Positions 1 through 9,544 of a DNA stretch of 64,000 bases are shown piece by piece (positions within the stretch are counted from its first letter, which is position 1; every line of letters begins with the position of its first letter). Source of the DNA: Vibrio scophthalmi LMG 19158. Lineage in GTDB: Bacteria > Pseudomonadota > Gammaproteobacteria > Enterobacterales > Vibrionaceae. The position numbers and the translations under genes are program-made. The stretch lies in assembly GCF_000222585.1 (NCBI RefSeq), contig NZ_AFWE01000070.1:1-64000 (forward strand), written 5' to 3'. Below the pieces are notes generated by a model. The model was given only the letters and a program-made list of their open reading frames with translations. It did no database searches and was not told where the DNA came from.

Positions 1-1852
1 CAGCAGGTTCAGTTGCTGGTGTTGTTGCTTGTTGGACTTTCTTGGCTTTTGCGCGGGCAATTGCCGCAGCGACTGCACTTTGCTTATCGCCAGCTTGTGG
101 CTTATCGCTGTTCTCTGCGCTTGGTTCACTGGCGGCATTGCGCTGTTGTTCTGCCTTACGTTCGCGGGCCTGACGTTTACGCTCTTCACGTAGCTTGGCC
201 ATTTCGCTGTTGTCTGGTTCAGTTTGGCCTTGCTGCATTGCTTGGGCTTGTTTGGCTTTTGCGCGTGCAATCGCAGCGGCTACGGCTGGCTTCACGGGTG
301 CTTCACCAGTATCAGACTGTGATTTTTGCGCTTTAACACGGGCAATCGCAGCGGCAATGGCATCATCGCCACCGCTTGATGTCATCTCTTGGCGGCGCTC
401 ATCGGCAGCTTTTTTAAAGCGGTTTTCGCGCTCAGCTTTGTCACGCTCTAAACGTAGTTTTTTATGTTCGAAACGTTGGCGAGCACGCTCAGCAGATTCT
501 GCTTCTTCTTTGCGAGTACGGATTTCTGCTTTGGCTTGGCGGTAGTATTGAACCAGTGGAATTTCACTTGGGCAGACGAAGGCACAAGCCCCACATTCAA
601 TACAATCCTTAATATTAAGCTCTTCACATTTATCGAAATCTTGCGCTTTGGCATACCACTGCAATTGTTGTGGTAGTAGTGATGCAGGGCAAGCTTCTGC
701 ACAGGCTCCACAACGGATACAAGCCATTTCATGTTGGTCTGAAACGATCTCACGGCGTGTCGGCGCTAAAATACAGTTGGATGTTTTGGTGATCGGCACA
801 TTGGCGTGGGGCAGGGTAAAGCCCATCATAGGGCCACCCATGATCAAACGTGGCAATTTACGATCTTCTTTATAACCAAATTCATCTAACAAGGCTTGAA
901 CTGGTGTTCCAACCAAGGTCCAAATGTTTTTCGGTTGACTAAAACTGTTACCCGTTAATGTAACAATACGCTCAATCAGCGGTTCTCCATGACAAATAGC
1001 ACGTTGAATGGCGTACAGTGAACCGACGTTTTGCACCAGCAAACCAATATCAGCAGGAATACCGTTATTGGGTACTTCTTTATTGGTTAATACCTTGATG
1101 AGCTGTTTTTCACCACCCGATGGGTATTTGGTTGGGATAACACGAATCACAATGTCTTTGTGTTGCGCAGCCAGTTCTAGGGCTTTGATCGCTTGTGGTT
1201 TGTTATCTTCAATACCGATGATGGTCAGCTTTGGCTTGAGGATGTACTCAACAATTTCAATGCCCTGAATAATGGCATCGGCGTATTGCTGCATTAAAAC
1301 ATCATCAGCGGTGATGTAAGGTTCACATTCCGCGGCATTGATGATCAGGATTTCAGTACGGCCAAGGCCTGCTTGAATTTTTTTGGCCGTTGGGAAGCCT
1401 GCACCACCCATACCTGAAATGCCCGCTTGGCGGATAACTTCAAGCAATTCTTCAGGGGTTTTGTCTCTGAAGTTTTCGACGATGTTACGCTCTGCCCACT
1501 CTTCTTTGAAGTCAGGTTCGATGACGATACAGGTTTCTGCCAGCCCTGATGGATGGGCCGTTGTGCGTGGTTCGATAGCGGTGATAACGCCAGACGTTGG
1601 CGCATGCACTGGCAACATGAAGCTCATATCGTATTTGGTCAGTGGTTGACCTTTTAATACGCGCTCGCCCACATTGACAATCAGGTTACCTGGTTTACCG
1701 ATGTGCTGTTTGATCGGCAAGACAATCTCTTTGGCGATAGCAGCACGCTCAAGACCGTTTTTTAACGATTGCTGCTTATTTTCTGGTGGGTGAACACCGC
1801 CTGGAAAATCCCAAAGAGCGCCGGTTTTAATTTGTTTGATAAGTGACAACAT
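1..1852 (-). CDS. rsxC: RsxC, electron transport complex subunit C (3' end cut by window edge)
   Basis: Peripheral iron-sulfur subunit of the Rsx/Rnf membrane complex, which moves electrons between NADH and ferredoxin and, in E. coli, keeps SoxR reduced. The start ATG lies at 1850-1852, 8 bases after the rsxB stop. The N-terminal part carries the RnfC/NQR glycine-rich segment (GISGMGGAGFPTAKK, about residues 140-155). Two 4Fe-4S motifs follow: CIRCGACAEACP and CIECGACAFVCP. After them comes a long Ala/Lys/Gln-rich tail in which the module VAAAIARAKAK recurs at least three times; this tail is still open at base 1. It is third in the operon after rsxA and rsxB. The long repetitive tail is typical of gammaproteobacterial RsxC. 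Identity is firm; total length is unknown. Confidence 0.95.
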   Translation of the reverse strand, partial: MLSLIKQIKTGALWDFPGGVHPPENKQQSLKNGLERAAIAKEIVLPIKQHIGKPGNLIVNVGERVLKGQPLTKYDMSFMLPVHAPTSGVITAIEPRTTAHPSGLAETCIVIEPDFKEEWAERNIVENFRDKTPEELLEVIRQAGISGMGGAGFPTAKKIQAGLGRTEILIINAAECEPYITADDVLMQQYADAIIQGIEIVEYILKPKLTIIGIEDNKPQAIKALELAAQHKDIVIRVIPTKYPSGGEKQLIKVLTNKEVPNNGIPADIGLLVQNVGSLYAIQRAICHGEPLIERIVTLTGNSFSQPKNIWTLVGTPVQALLDEFGYKEDRKLPRLIMGGPMMGFTLPHANVPITKTSNCILAPTRREIVSDQHEMACIRCGACAEACPASLLPQQLQWYAKAQDFDKCEELNIKDCIECGACAFVCPSEIPLVQYYRQAKAEIRTRKEEAESAERARQRFEHKKLRLERDKAERENRFKKAADERRQEMTSSGGDDAIAAAIARVKAQKSQSDTGEAPVKPAVAAAIARAKAKQAQAMQQGQTEPDNSEMAKLREERKRQARERKAEQQRNAASEPSAENSDKPQAGDKQSAVAAAIARAKAKKVQQATTPATEPA

Positions 1853-1860
1853 ACCAGTCC

Positions 1861-2448
1861 TTAACTCACGCGATTCTGCGCATCAGCGCCAGAATGGGTA
1901 ATATCAACAACAGGAATGGCATTGAGTTGCCATTTCCAATTCGCTGTCGTGGTTTCTACAGGGATCATTTCGATACAATCCGTTGGACATGGTGCAACAC
2001 AGAGGTCGCAGCCGGTACATTCATCCTTAATCACAGTGTGTAGCGCTTTGGTGCCGCCGACTATCGCGTCGACCGGACACGCTTGAATACATTTGGTACA
2101 ACCGATGCACATATCTTCATGAATAAAGGCAACGGTTTTCACCGCGCTATCGAGATCGTGCGCCGATTCGGTTGCTTCAACCCCCATTAAGCCAGCCAGC
2201 TTTTCGATGGTCGCTTGACCACCCGGAGGACATTTATTGATAGCATCACCATTAGCAATAGCTTGCGCGTACGGACGACAACCCGGGTAGCCACATTGAC
2301 CGCACTGGGTCTGCGGTAAAATTTCATCGATTTGATCAACGATTGGGTCGGCTTCCACTTTAAAGCGAATCGATGCAAAGCCAAGAATCGCCCCAAAGAC
2401 TGCCGCCAAGACCGCGATTGCAATAACCGCAATTACAATTGAATTCAT
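1861..2448 (-). CDS. rsxB: RsxB, electron transport complex ferredoxin subunit
   Basis: Membrane-anchored ferredoxin-like subunit of the Rsx/Rnf complex, 195 residues, the usual size. An N-terminal membrane helix (about residues 3-25) is followed by a four-cysteine cluster motif [13 protein letters not shown] (about 49-61), and then two 4Fe-4S ferredoxin motifs, [16 protein letters not shown] and [16 protein letters not shown]. The start ATG overlaps the rsxA stop by one base (TAATG), so translation is probably coupled. rsxC follows after 8 bases. Very secure assignment. Confidence 0.97.
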   Translation of the reverse strand: MNSIVIAVIAIAVLAAVFGAILGFASIRFKVEADPIVDQIDEILPQTQCGQCGYPGCRPYAQAIANGDAINKCPPGGQATIEKLAGLMGVEATESAHDLDSAVKTVAFIHEDMCIGCTKCIQACPVDAIVGGTKALHTVIKDECTGCDLCVAPCPTDCIEMIPVETTTANWKWQLNAIPVVDITHSGADAQNRVS

Positions 2449-3029
2449 TACAGCTTCACCAATCCAGTAAAGCCCATAAAGGCAAGAGACATCAGTCCGG
2501 CGGTAATCATCGCAATTGATGCACCTTTGAATGGCGTAGGAACATCAGCAGCGCCAATACGTTCACGCATTGATGCGAACAGAATCAACACTAACGAGAA
2601 GCCTACCGCAGCACCAAAACCATAAATGATCGATTGAATAAAGTTGTGATTTTCATTGATATTCAACAGAGCGACACCCAACACCGCACAGTTGGTGGTG
2701 ATCAGAGGTAGGAAGATACCGAGCAAACGATAGAGCGTCGGGCTGGTTTTATGCACCACCATTTCAGTGAACTGTACAACGACTGCGATGACGAGAATAA
2801 AGCTCATCGTACGCAAATATTGCAGTTCTAGCGGCACTAAAATGTAGCTTTCGACAAGATAGGCGCACACAGAAGCTAGGGTTAGCACAAACGTGGTCGC
2901 TAGCCCCATACCAATAGCAGTTTCGAGTTTTTTAGACACGCCCATAAATGGACAGAGGCCCAAAAACTTCACCAGTACAAAGTTGTTGACGAGCACAGTG
3001 CCGACCAACAACAAAAGATATTCGGTCAT
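2448..3029 (-). CDS. rsxA: RsxA, electron transport complex membrane subunit A
   Basis: Integral membrane subunit of the Rsx/Rnf complex, 193 residues and strongly hydrophobic, with about six membrane segments. It shows the family's N-terminal [20 protein letters not shown] stretch, whose Cys belongs to the intramembrane iron-sulfur site described for RnfA/NqrE, and a second conserved segment around [16 protein letters not shown]. It is the first gene of rsxABC, so the operon promoter should lie in 3030-3389, shared divergently with the Dcu transporter gene. Confidence 0.97.
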   Translation of the reverse strand: MTEYLLLLVGTVLVNNFVLVKFLGLCPFMGVSKKLETAIGMGLATTFVLTLASVCAYLVESYILVPLELQYLRTMSFILVIAVVVQFTEMVVHKTSPTLYRLLGIFLPLITTNCAVLGVALLNINENHNFIQSIIYGFGAAVGFSLVLILFASMRERIGAADVPTPFKGASIAMITAGLMSLAFMGFTGLVKL

Positions 3030-3389
3030 AGTATTTATTTAAGAAATTCCGATCCCGACATTATCCTGCTTTGCTCAGTCAATAACAACCAAGGAAAGCT
3101 AAGGTTTTACACTCCTGACTAAAAATTATACGCAAAAATGTCGCGGTTTGGTTCGCCGTTGTTTTCAGCAATGAATAGTTTGTGATTAAAGCGTCACCAA
3201 GTGTACATGGTTCTGTTGCTTAACGATTACAAGGCGGTAACAGCTTGAGGTTGATATCGCGATACGCTGAACAGTTTTGTAACGAGATTAGTTTTGCCTA
3301 GTTCAACTGTGACATTGCACGAATAATTGCCCCTATAAAGAGCATATTATTCACCCAGTCTATTAAACGTTGTCATCAAGGAGTTTGAT
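3030..3389. other. Divergent intergenic region, rsxA / Dcu transporter
   Basis: 360 bases between two divergent genes, so it must hold promoters for both. It is AT-rich, with -10-like TATAAA and TATTAT stretches near 3334-3352. I looked for an FNR box (TTGAT-N4-ATCAA), which would fit an anaerobic dicarboxylate transporter, and for a CRP site. I found only half matches (for example TGTGA at 3308-3313), so no regulator is claimed. Confidence 0.5.
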
Positions 3390-4703
3390 GTGTTTTTTAT
3401 TGAATTTTTTATTGTTCTAGGATGTATTTTAATTGGTGCTCGCATTGGCGGTATCGGTCTTGGCGTATTAGGCGGGGTCGGTCTGGCGATTTTGAGCTTT
3501 ATGTTTGGCTTGAAACCAACCAGTCCACCGATCGATGTAATGTTAATGATCATGGCGGTGGTTGCAGCAGCCGCAGCAATGCAAGCATCTGGTGGTTTGG
3601 ATTACCTGATTAAGATTGCTTCAAATATTTTACGTAAGAACCCTCGTCACATTACTTTTATTGCCCCTTTAGTGACGTACACTTTTACTTTCCTGGCCGG
3701 TACAGGCCATGTGGCTTACTCAGTATTGCCAGTGATTGCAGAAGTGAGTCGTCGTAGTGGTGTTCGTCCTGAGCGTCCATTAGGTATGGCGGTTATCGCC
3801 TCTCAGTTTGCAATCGTTGCTAGCCCAATCGCGGCTGCAGTTGTGGCTTTGGTTGCCTTTCTTGAGCCACAAGGCATTACACTTGCAGACGTGCTGATGG
3901 TAACGATTCCAGGTACTTTCTTAGGTTTGGCTGCTGCGTGTTTGATCGTTAATAAACTGGGCAAAGAGCTCAAAGATGATCCTGAATACCAGCGTCGTAT
4001 GCAAGATCCTGCATTCCGTAAAGAAATGGAAGCGGAAGTGCAAGTTGATGAGCTTGTGATTAAACCTCAAGCAAAAACAGCGGTGGGTCTATTCCTATTT
4101 GGTGCGCTTGCAGTAGTTATCATGGGGGCATTCCCATTCCTACGTCCTAACTTTGATGGATCTCCGATGGGGATGGCTCATACCATTGAAATCATCATGT
4201 TAGCAGTGGGTGCATTGATCATTCTTATCTGTAAGCCAGATGGCAATGAAATCACTCAAGGTTCGGTATTCCATGCCGGTATGCGCGCTATTGTGGCGAT
4301 CTTTGGTATTGCATGGTTGGGTGACACGTTCATCGCAGGCCACGACCTTATGGTGAAAGAAGCGGTATCAGGCATGGTAGAAGTTGCACCATGGACTTTT
4401 GCTTTCGCACTATTTGGTTTGTCAGTGATGGTAAACAGCCAAGGTGCAACTACGGCGGTATTAGTACCAGTCGGCATTATGCTTGGTCTGCCAGCTGAAG
4501 TGATTATTGCTACATTTGTGGCAGTGAATGGTTACTTCTTTATTCCGAACTACGGTCCTATTATCGCTTCGATTGACTTTGACCGTACCGGCACCACGAA
4601 AATTGGTAAATACATCTTTAACCATAGCTTTATGATCCCTGGTCTATTGAGCATGGTCTTTAGTATTATCTTTGGTTTTGTTTTTGCAGGCTTCGTACTG
4701 TAA
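3390..4703 (+). CDS. Anaerobic C4-dicarboxylate transporter, DcuA/DcuB family
   Basis: Inner-membrane carrier of 437 residues for C4-dicarboxylates (fumarate/succinate/malate/aspartate exchange in characterised relatives). Family signatures include [20 protein letters not shown] near the N-terminus, [20 protein letters not shown], a GTGH segment near 108, and the C-terminal FNHSFMIPG. About ten to twelve hydrophobic segments are visible. The start is GTG at 3390: AAGGAG (3378-3383) sits 6 bases upstream, while the ATG two bases earlier meets a stop after ten codons. The gene stands alone and ends before a clear terminator. It has features of both DcuA ([10 protein letters not shown]) and DcuB (VNSQGATTA), so I do not choose between them. 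Confidence 0.92.
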   Translation: MFFIEFFIVLGCILIGARIGGIGLGVLGGVGLAILSFMFGLKPTSPPIDVMLMIMAVVAAAAAMQASGGLDYLIKIASNILRKNPRHITFIAPLVTYTFTFLAGTGHVAYSVLPVIAEVSRRSGVRPERPLGMAVIASQFAIVASPIAAAVVALVAFLEPQGITLADVLMVTIPGTFLGLAAACLIVNKLGKELKDDPEYQRRMQDPAFRKEMEAEVQVDELVIKPQAKTAVGLFLFGALAVVIMGAFPFLRPNFDGSPMGMAHTIEIIMLAVGALIILICKPDGNEITQGSVFHAGMRAIVAIFGIAWLGDTFIAGHDLMVKEAVSGMVEVAPWTFAFALFGLSVMVNSQGATTAVLVPVGIMLGLPAEVIIATFVAVNGYFFIPNYGPIIASIDFDRTGTTKIGKYIFNHSFMIPGLLSMVFSIIFGFVFAGFVL

Positions 4704-4773
4704 CGGTAAAGGCTTATATGAGTGCGAGTGGGGTTTCTATTATCGCTCATGACTGAGATTAATATGATGTTGA

Positions 4774-4799
4774 AAAAAGACGCTTTCGGGCGTCTTTTA
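4774..4799 (+). terminator. Rho-independent terminator after the Dcu transporter gene
   Basis: The stem AAAAAGACGC pairs with GCGTCTTTT around a six-base loop (TTTCGG), ending in a T-rich tail, 71 bases past the stop codon. Confidence 0.85.
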
Positions 4800-4842
4800 T
4801 TCTTTGTGCCTTGATGCAAAGAAAGTGTGAAGGCTAGAAACG

Positions 4843-4874
4843 AAAAAAGCTCAACCGTGAGGTTGAGCTTTTTT
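4843..4874 (-). terminator. Terminator of tRNA-Asn (symmetric hairpin)
   Basis: Perfect 14-bp stem AAAAAAGCTCAACC / GGTTGAGCTTTTTT with the loop GTGA. It lies 9 bases beyond the 3' end of the minus-strand tRNA and ends in a run of T on that strand. Being symmetric it could also stop plus-strand transcripts. Confidence 0.85.
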
Positions 4875-4882
4875 ATCGAATT

Positions 4883-4958
4883 TGGCTCCCCCTGCAAGAC
4901 TTGAACTTGCGACATACGGATTAACAGTCCGCCGTTCTACCGACTGAACTAAGGGGGA
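4883..4958 (-). tRNA. tRNA-Asn (anticodon GTT)
   Basis: 76-nt cloverleaf including an encoded 3' CCA. The acceptor arm TCCCCCT pairs with AGGGGGA, the T loop GTTCAAGTC is standard, and the anticodon loop CTGTTAA gives anticodon GTT. A strong hairpin terminator follows directly. Confidence 0.97.
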
Positions 4959-5092
4959 ATAGCTATAAAGCGAGGCGAATATTATCGAGACCTAATGCAA
5001 GAGTCAACTCTGTAAGCGAGATAAAAATTAATTTTATAGCAAAAAAAAACTTTACTTTTTGCTAGGCCACGCCAGCTATAGGCTGGATTTAC

Positions 5093-5153
5093 TTATCCAC
5101 TAAATTTGTGGATAACCATGTTAATTAAAATTGAGTAACTAAGTTTATCCACA
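5093..5153. promoter_or_regulatory. Cluster of three DnaA boxes upstream of uvrB
   Basis: Within 61 bases there are TTATCCACT (5093-5101, one mismatch), an inverted TTATCCACA (5107-5115) and a direct TTATCCACA (5145-5153). The last two match the strict DnaA-box consensus. The first pair forms an 8-bp inverted repeat with a 7-base spacer. DnaA binding near an uvrB promoter is known in E. coli, so regulation of uvrB is the simplest reading. Binding here is inferred. Confidence 0.65.
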
Positions 5154-5446
5154 GGTGGAGCAAAAAAACATCATTTAAAATTGACAAGGATCTTTCACTA
5201 AAGCACCAAGCTGTAAGGTTTTATGTCAGAAAAAGATCGAAAATAAAATTAACTGGGAGAAAATGATCAACTGCGAGATGGTGCACGTTTTGGAGGTTTT
5301 GTGAGTAAGTTGTGTATAGAAAAAGAGAGGATTTTGCGCTGGATAGCGACAGGGCGAAGAATAATATCAGGATCCCCAGTACGGATCTAGACTTAATCGA
5401 ACAAAACAATCAAATCAGAGATTAATTTCTTTTTTTGTACTTGAGT

Positions 5447-5462
5447 CTGTATATATATACAG
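5447..5462. promoter_or_regulatory. LexA (SOS) box of uvrB
   Basis: CTGTATATATATACAG is a perfect CTGT-N8-ACAG palindrome with the alternating TA core typical of strong SOS boxes. It ends 38 bases before the uvrB ATG, where it would overlap the promoter. Because it sits inside the upstream extension of the reading frame, it also argues for the downstream start. Confidence 0.93.
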
Positions 5463-5500
5463 ACAAAATAGAGAGTCAGACACAGAACCTTGAGGACGTT

Positions 5501-7531
5501 ATGAGCAAACTGTATGAGCTCGTCTCAGACTATCAACCATCGGGTGACCAACCGAAGGCCATTGAAAAGTTATTAGAAGGGATAGATTCAGGTTTAGCCC
5601 ATCAAACATTACTCGGGGTGACGGGGTCTGGTAAAACCTTTACCTTGGCAAATGTGATTGCTTCTACCCAGCGTCCTGCTATTTTGCTCGCGCCGAATAA
5701 AACCTTAGCGGCACAACTGTATGGTGAAATGAAAGCATTTTTCCCCAATAACGCGGTTGAGTATTTTGTCTCTTACTACGACTACTACCAACCAGAGGCG
5801 TATGTGCCGACGACCGATACATTTATTGAGAAAGACTCCTCCATTAATGCGCATATCGAGCAGATGCGTCTATCGGCAACGAAAGCATTACTAGAGCGTA
5901 AAGACGCTATTATCGTTGCGTCGGTATCCGCAATTTATGGTTTGGGGGATCCACAAGCCTATTTGCAAATGATGTTGCATATTCGCCGTGGTGATGTACT
6001 TGACCAACGAGATATTTTACGTCGCCTGGCAGAGCTGCAATATAGTCGTAACGATGTCGCGTTTGAGCGTGGTCAATTCCGAGTTCGTGGTGAAGTGATT
6101 GATATTTTCCCCGCAGAATCGGAACAAGATGCGGTTCGAATTGAAATGTTTGATGACGAAATTGATTGCATCAGTGTTTTTGACCCATTAACAGGGGCAA
6201 TTAAGCAGCGTGATTTGCCTCGCTATACCATCTATCCAAAAACGCACTATGTGACGCCTCGTGAGCGGATCTTAGAAGCGGTTGAGCATATTAAGGTTGA
6301 GCTGGAACAGCGTAAAAGCTATTTGCTGGATAATAATAAGTTGCTGGAAGAGCAGCGCATTAGCCAGCGTACTCAATTTGATATCGAAATGATGAATGAG
6401 CTTGGCTTTTGTTCAGGAATAGAAAACTACTCACGCTATCTGAGCGGTCGAAAAGAGGGTGAGCCGCCTCCAACGTTGTTTGATTATCTGCCACAAGATG
6501 GCTTGTTGGTCATCGATGAGTCCCACGTTACCGTACCGCAAATCGGCGCGATGTTTAAAGGGGACCGCTCGCGCAAAGAAACCTTGGTTGAGTATGGCTT
6601 CCGCTTACCGTCAGCTTTAGATAACCGCCCACTCAAATTTGAAGAGTTTGAAGCGTTAGCGCCGCAAACTATATTTGTTTCTGCTACTCCGGGTCACTAT
6701 GAATTAGAAAAATCCGGAGATGATATTGCCGACCAAGTTGTTCGTCCAACGGGCTTGTTAGATCCTGAACTTGAAGTTCGCCCCGTTGCGACACAGGTTG
6801 ATGACTTGTTGTCTGAGATTCGTATTCGAGCAGCTAAAGATGAGCGTGTGTTAGTCACCACACTTACCAAGCGCATGGCGGAAGATTTAACCGAGTATCT
6901 TACTGAGCACGATGTAAAGGTGCGCTACTTACACTCTGATATTGATACCGTTGAACGGGTCGAGATTATCCGAGACTTACGCTTGGGCGAGTTTGATGTG
7001 TTAGTGGGCATTAACTTACTGCGTGAGGGGTTAGATATGCCGGAAGTGTCGCTGGTGGCGATACTGGATGCAGATAAAGAAGGCTTCCTCCGTTCTGAAC
7101 GCTCGTTGATTCAGACCATTGGTCGTGCGGCGCGTAACATTGAAGGTAAGGCGATCTTGTACGCGGATAGAATTACTGGCTCGATGAAACGTGCTATGGA
7201 CGAGACTGAGCGACGTCGTGAAAAGCAACATGCGTACAATGTTGAAAACGGTATTACACCACAATCGCTGAAACGTAATATCAAAGATATTATGGAGCTG
7301 GGTGATATAGCGCGAGGTCGTAAGAAAACGCCGGGCAAACAGGTGCCGTTAGCGAAAGTGGCTGAACCATCGCAAAGTTATCAAGTGATGACGCCACAGC
7401 AGTTGGAAAAAGAAATCAGCAAGCTTGAGGCGCAGATGTATCAACATGCTCAGGATTTAGAATTTGAAATGGCGGCCGCGAAGCGGGATGAAATAGAAAA
7501 GTTACGCGCTCAGTTTATCGTTAATAGTTGA
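5501..7531 (+). CDS. uvrB: UvrB, excinuclease ABC subunit B
   Basis: DNA damage-recognition helicase-like subunit of nucleotide excision repair; it receives lesions from UvrA and recruits UvrC. 676 residues, close to E. coli UvrB. Walker A GVTGSGKT is at 39-46; the beta-hairpin region follows as [16 protein letters not shown]; the DEAD-like box is VIDESH; helicase motif VI is QTIGRAARN; and a C-terminal UVR domain ([11 protein letters not shown] to the end) contacts UvrC. The chosen start ATG at 5501 begins MSKLYEL with GAGG just upstream. The open frame extends back to 5435, but that part overlaps the LexA box. The gene stands alone, controlled by LexA and possibly DnaA. Confidence 0.98.
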   Translation: MSKLYELVSDYQPSGDQPKAIEKLLEGIDSGLAHQTLLGVTGSGKTFTLANVIASTQRPAILLAPNKTLAAQLYGEMKAFFPNNAVEYFVSYYDYYQPEAYVPTTDTFIEKDSSINAHIEQMRLSATKALLERKDAIIVASVSAIYGLGDPQAYLQMMLHIRRGDVLDQRDILRRLAELQYSRNDVAFERGQFRVRGEVIDIFPAESEQDAVRIEMFDDEIDCISVFDPLTGAIKQRDLPRYTIYPKTHYVTPRERILEAVEHIKVELEQRKSYLLDNNKLLEEQRISQRTQFDIEMMNELGFCSGIENYSRYLSGRKEGEPPPTLFDYLPQDGLLVIDESHVTVPQIGAMFKGDRSRKETLVEYGFRLPSALDNRPLKFEEFEALAPQTIFVSATPGHYELEKSGDDIADQVVRPTGLLDPELEVRPVATQVDDLLSEIRIRAAKDERVLVTTLTKRMAEDLTEYLTEHDVKVRYLHSDIDTVERVEIIRDLRLGEFDVLVGINLLREGLDMPEVSLVAILDADKEGFLRSERSLIQTIGRAARNIEGKAILYADRITGSMKRAMDETERRREKQHAYNVENGITPQSLKRNIKDIMELGDIARGRKKTPGKQVPLAKVAEPSQSYQVMTPQQLEKEISKLEAQMYQHAQDLEFEMAAAKRDEIEKLRAQFIVNS

Positions 7532-7549
7532 GTTTACTGTTCGACAGAC

Positions 7550-7643
7550 AAAAAAATAGCCAATAGGAAGGGTCTATTGGCTGTTATTTGTGAATACTAA
7601 GTTCACTAACAACGTCAGTTGGCTAGGTGACCCATGAGGGTCA
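7550..7643 (-). ncRNA. qrr1: Qrr1 quorum-regulatory small RNA
   Basis: A 94-nt Hfq-dependent type small RNA, transcribed away from luxO. On the minus strand it starts TGACCC, forms a 5' hairpin with GGGTCA, then contains the strongly conserved Qrr core CTAGCCAACTGACGTTG and TTAGTGAA. It ends in the stem AGCCAATAG / CTATTGGCT followed by a T-run (7556-7550). Predicted +1 is 7643, exactly 12 bases past the sigma-54 GC element. In Vibrio, Qrr RNAs pair with luxR/hapR, aphA-regulator and luxO mRNAs and are switched on by phosphorylated LuxO at low cell density. The position next to luxO is the usual one for qrr1. Confidence 0.95.
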
Positions 7644-7652
7644 GTTATAGAT

Positions 7653-7670
7653 AAGCAGTAACTATGCCAA
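7653..7670 (-). promoter_or_regulatory. Sigma-54 promoter of qrr1
   Basis: Minus strand TTGGCATAGTTACTGCTT has the -24 GG and -12 GC dinucleotides exactly ten bases apart, as RpoN promoters require. The GC element lies 12 bases upstream of the first base of the Qrr1 TGACCC start. Confidence 0.92.
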
Positions 7671-7731
7671 TTGTTTTGGCGCAAAAATCACACAAAAATC
7701 AATCTTAATCAGCTTAACTTGGTCATTCTGT

Positions 7732-7744
7732 TTGCAAATTGCAA
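7732..7744. promoter_or_regulatory. LuxO binding site upstream of qrr1
   Basis: TTGCAAATTGCAA is a full match to the LuxO operator TTGCA-WWW-TGCAA known from Vibrio qrr promoters. It lies about 65 bases upstream of the sigma-54 element, a normal enhancer distance, and 53 bases before the luxO start. A second, imperfect TTGCA half site occurs at about 7751-7756 on the other strand. The site could also allow LuxO to repress its own promoter. Confidence 0.88.
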
Positions 7745-7796
7745 AGCGCAATGCAATTATTTAGATAAAATGCAAATGGATTTACGCGGTTAGGCT

Positions 7797-9185
7797 ATGC
7801 CACAAAGCACCCATACACAAAAAAGCAGATATCTGCTGATGGTAGAAGATACCGCCTCTGTGGCGGCACTCTATCGTTCTTATCTTACGCCGCTGGGTAT
7901 CGATATTAATATCGTCGGTACCGGGCGCGATGCGATTGAAAGTCTTGAATTTCGCACACCCGATTTGATCTTGCTCGATTTGCGCTTGCCCGATATGACA
8001 GGGATGGATGTTCTACAAGCGGTCAAACAGCAAAACCCGGATGTGCCAGTTATTTTCATGACTGCTCATGGCTCGATCGATACCGCGGTTGAGGCGATGC
8101 GGTTAGGCGCACAAGATTTCTTGATCAAACCCTGTGAAGCGGACCGACTGCGCGTGACGGTGAACAATGCGATTCGCAAAGCAACGAAGCTAAGAACCGA
8201 AGCGGGAACCAATCAAGGCTATCAAGGGTTTATCGGCAGTAGTCATACCATGCAAGCGGTCTATCGCACGATTGACTCGGCGGCGACCAGTAAAGCGAGT
8301 ATTTTCATTACTGGTGAAAGTGGTACTGGTAAAGAGGTGTGTGCAGAGGCATTGCATGCCACCAGTAATCGTGGCGATAAACCGTTTATTGCCATCAACT
8401 GTGCTGCCATTCCTAAAGACTTGATTGAAAGTGAATTGTTTGGTCACGTTAAAGGGGCCTTTACTGGCGCGGCAACCGATCGTGAAGGCGCTGCGGAACT
8501 GGCCGATGGCGGAACCCTGTTTTTGGATGAATTGTGCGAAATGGATCTGGACTTGCAGACCAAATTACTGCGTTTTATCCAAACCGGAACCTTTCAAAAG
8601 GTGGGTTCATCCAAAATGAAAAGTGTGGATGTACGTTTTGTTTGTGCAACCAACCGAGACCCATGGAAAGAAGTACAGGAAGGGCGCTTTCGTGAAGACT
8701 TGTATTATCGCCTTTACGTTATCCCACTGCACTTACCACCTTTGCGTGAGCGTGGCGAAGATGTCATTGAAATTGCATACTCCTTGCTAGGCTTTATGTC
8801 GAAAGAAGAAGGCAAAGATTTTATCCGTCTCTCGCCGGAAGTGGTTGATCGCTTTGCTCGCTATGAGTGGCCCGGTAATGTGCGTCAATTGCAGAACGTA
8901 CTGAGAAATGTAGTGGTGCTTAACAATGGCCGTGAAATCCGCTTAGACATGTTACCACCACCGTTGAATCAACCTTGTGAGGGCGTGTCACGCAGCGTCA
9001 ATGAAGAAACAGAGACCTTGTCGGTACACGATATTTTCCCGTTATGGCTGACGGAAAAAAATGCCATTAAGCTGGCGATAAAAGCGTGTGAGGGAAATAT
9101 TCCGAAAGCGGCTGGTTATCTCGATGTTAGTCCATCGACACTATACCGTAAGCTACAAGGTTGGAATGAAAAAGAGACCAAGTAA
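7797..9185 (+). CDS. luxO: LuxO, quorum-sensing sigma-54-dependent response regulator
   Basis: Central regulator of Vibrio quorum sensing; phosphorylated through LuxU at low cell density, it activates qrr transcription with sigma-54. 462 residues. The receiver domain (about 12-125) has the phospho-acceptor Asp61 in [11 protein letters not shown]. The AAA+ domain (about 145-375) has Walker A GESGTGKE, the sigma-54 contact loop GAFTGA, Walker B GTLFLDE and the arginine-finger region [10 protein letters not shown] Fis-type helix-turn-helix closes the protein ([21 protein letters not shown]). The GAFTGA loop is intact, so it should be a working activator. luxU follows after 2 bases. Qrr1 and a LuxO site sit immediately upstream, giving a compact feedback loop. 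Confidence 0.98.
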   Translation: MPQSTHTQKSRYLLMVEDTASVAALYRSYLTPLGIDINIVGTGRDAIESLEFRTPDLILLDLRLPDMTGMDVLQAVKQQNPDVPVIFMTAHGSIDTAVEAMRLGAQDFLIKPCEADRLRVTVNNAIRKATKLRTEAGTNQGYQGFIGSSHTMQAVYRTIDSAATSKASIFITGESGTGKEVCAEALHATSNRGDKPFIAINCAAIPKDLIESELFGHVKGAFTGAATDREGAAELADGGTLFLDELCEMDLDLQTKLLRFIQTGTFQKVGSSKMKSVDVRFVCATNRDPWKEVQEGRFREDLYYRLYVIPLHLPPLRERGEDVIEIAYSLLGFMSKEEGKDFIRLSPEVVDRFARYEWPGNVRQLQNVLRNVVVLNNGREIRLDMLPPPLNQPCEGVSRSVNEETETLSVHDIFPLWLTEKNAIKLAIKACEGNIPKAAGYLDVSPSTLYRKLQGWNEKETK

Positions 9186-9187
9186 CG

Positions 9188-9544
9188 ATGGTTATGGAAG
9201 TGGTTATGCAAGTATTAAATCAAGCGAAAGTAGAGCGTTTAGGGAATGAGATAGGCAAAGAAAATGTGCCTATTTTACTCGAGATTTTTTTAGGTGAACT
9301 GGCGCAATACATCGAGACATTGTCTGCTGAGCAAGATAATCAAGGTACTTACTTGAAAGATATAAGTCATGCTTTGAAAAGCAGTGCGGCCAGCTTTGGT
9401 GCGGAAGCATTGTGCGCGTTAGCGGTTGAATTGGATGCCGCAGCAAAAGCCGGAGCATCACTTGATGATGCTGAAATAAAACAAAAGATGTTAGCGCTGC
9501 TGGTGGATACGCAGCAACGCTATAACAGCTTACTCGGCCAATAG
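9188..9544 (+). CDS. luxU: LuxU, quorum-sensing histidine phosphotransfer protein
   Basis: Single-domain HPt protein relaying phosphate between the hybrid quorum-sensing kinases and LuxO. The phospho-acceptor His is in ISHALKSSAASFGAEAL, residue 61 from the first Met. Three in-frame ATGs exist (9188, 9194, 9206). Known LuxU proteins are about 112-114 residues, and GGAAG lies shortly before 9206, so the true start may be 9206 (112 residues, His55). The gene follows luxO by 2 bases, and its last 15 bases overlap the 3' end of the convergent ybhK gene. Confidence 0.95.
   Translation: MVMEVVMQVLNQAKVERLGNEIGKENVPILLEIFLGELAQYIETLSAEQDNQGTYLKDISHALKSSAASFGAEALCALAVELDAAAKAGASLDDAEIKQKMLALLVDTQQRYNSLLGQ

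Noticed and set aside
3030-3389. FNR site for the Dcu transporter
   Set aside because: Only half matches to TTGAT-N4-ATCAA were found.
4883-4958. Integration site of a genomic island at tRNA-Asn
   Set aside because: The neighbouring genes are core Vibrio genes, and no duplicated tRNA 3' end or integrase was found.
5435-5500. Upstream extension of the uvrB frame
   Set aside because: It contains the LexA box and promoter sequence, and the encoded residues do not match UvrB; ATG 5501 has a ribosome-binding site and the right N-terminus.
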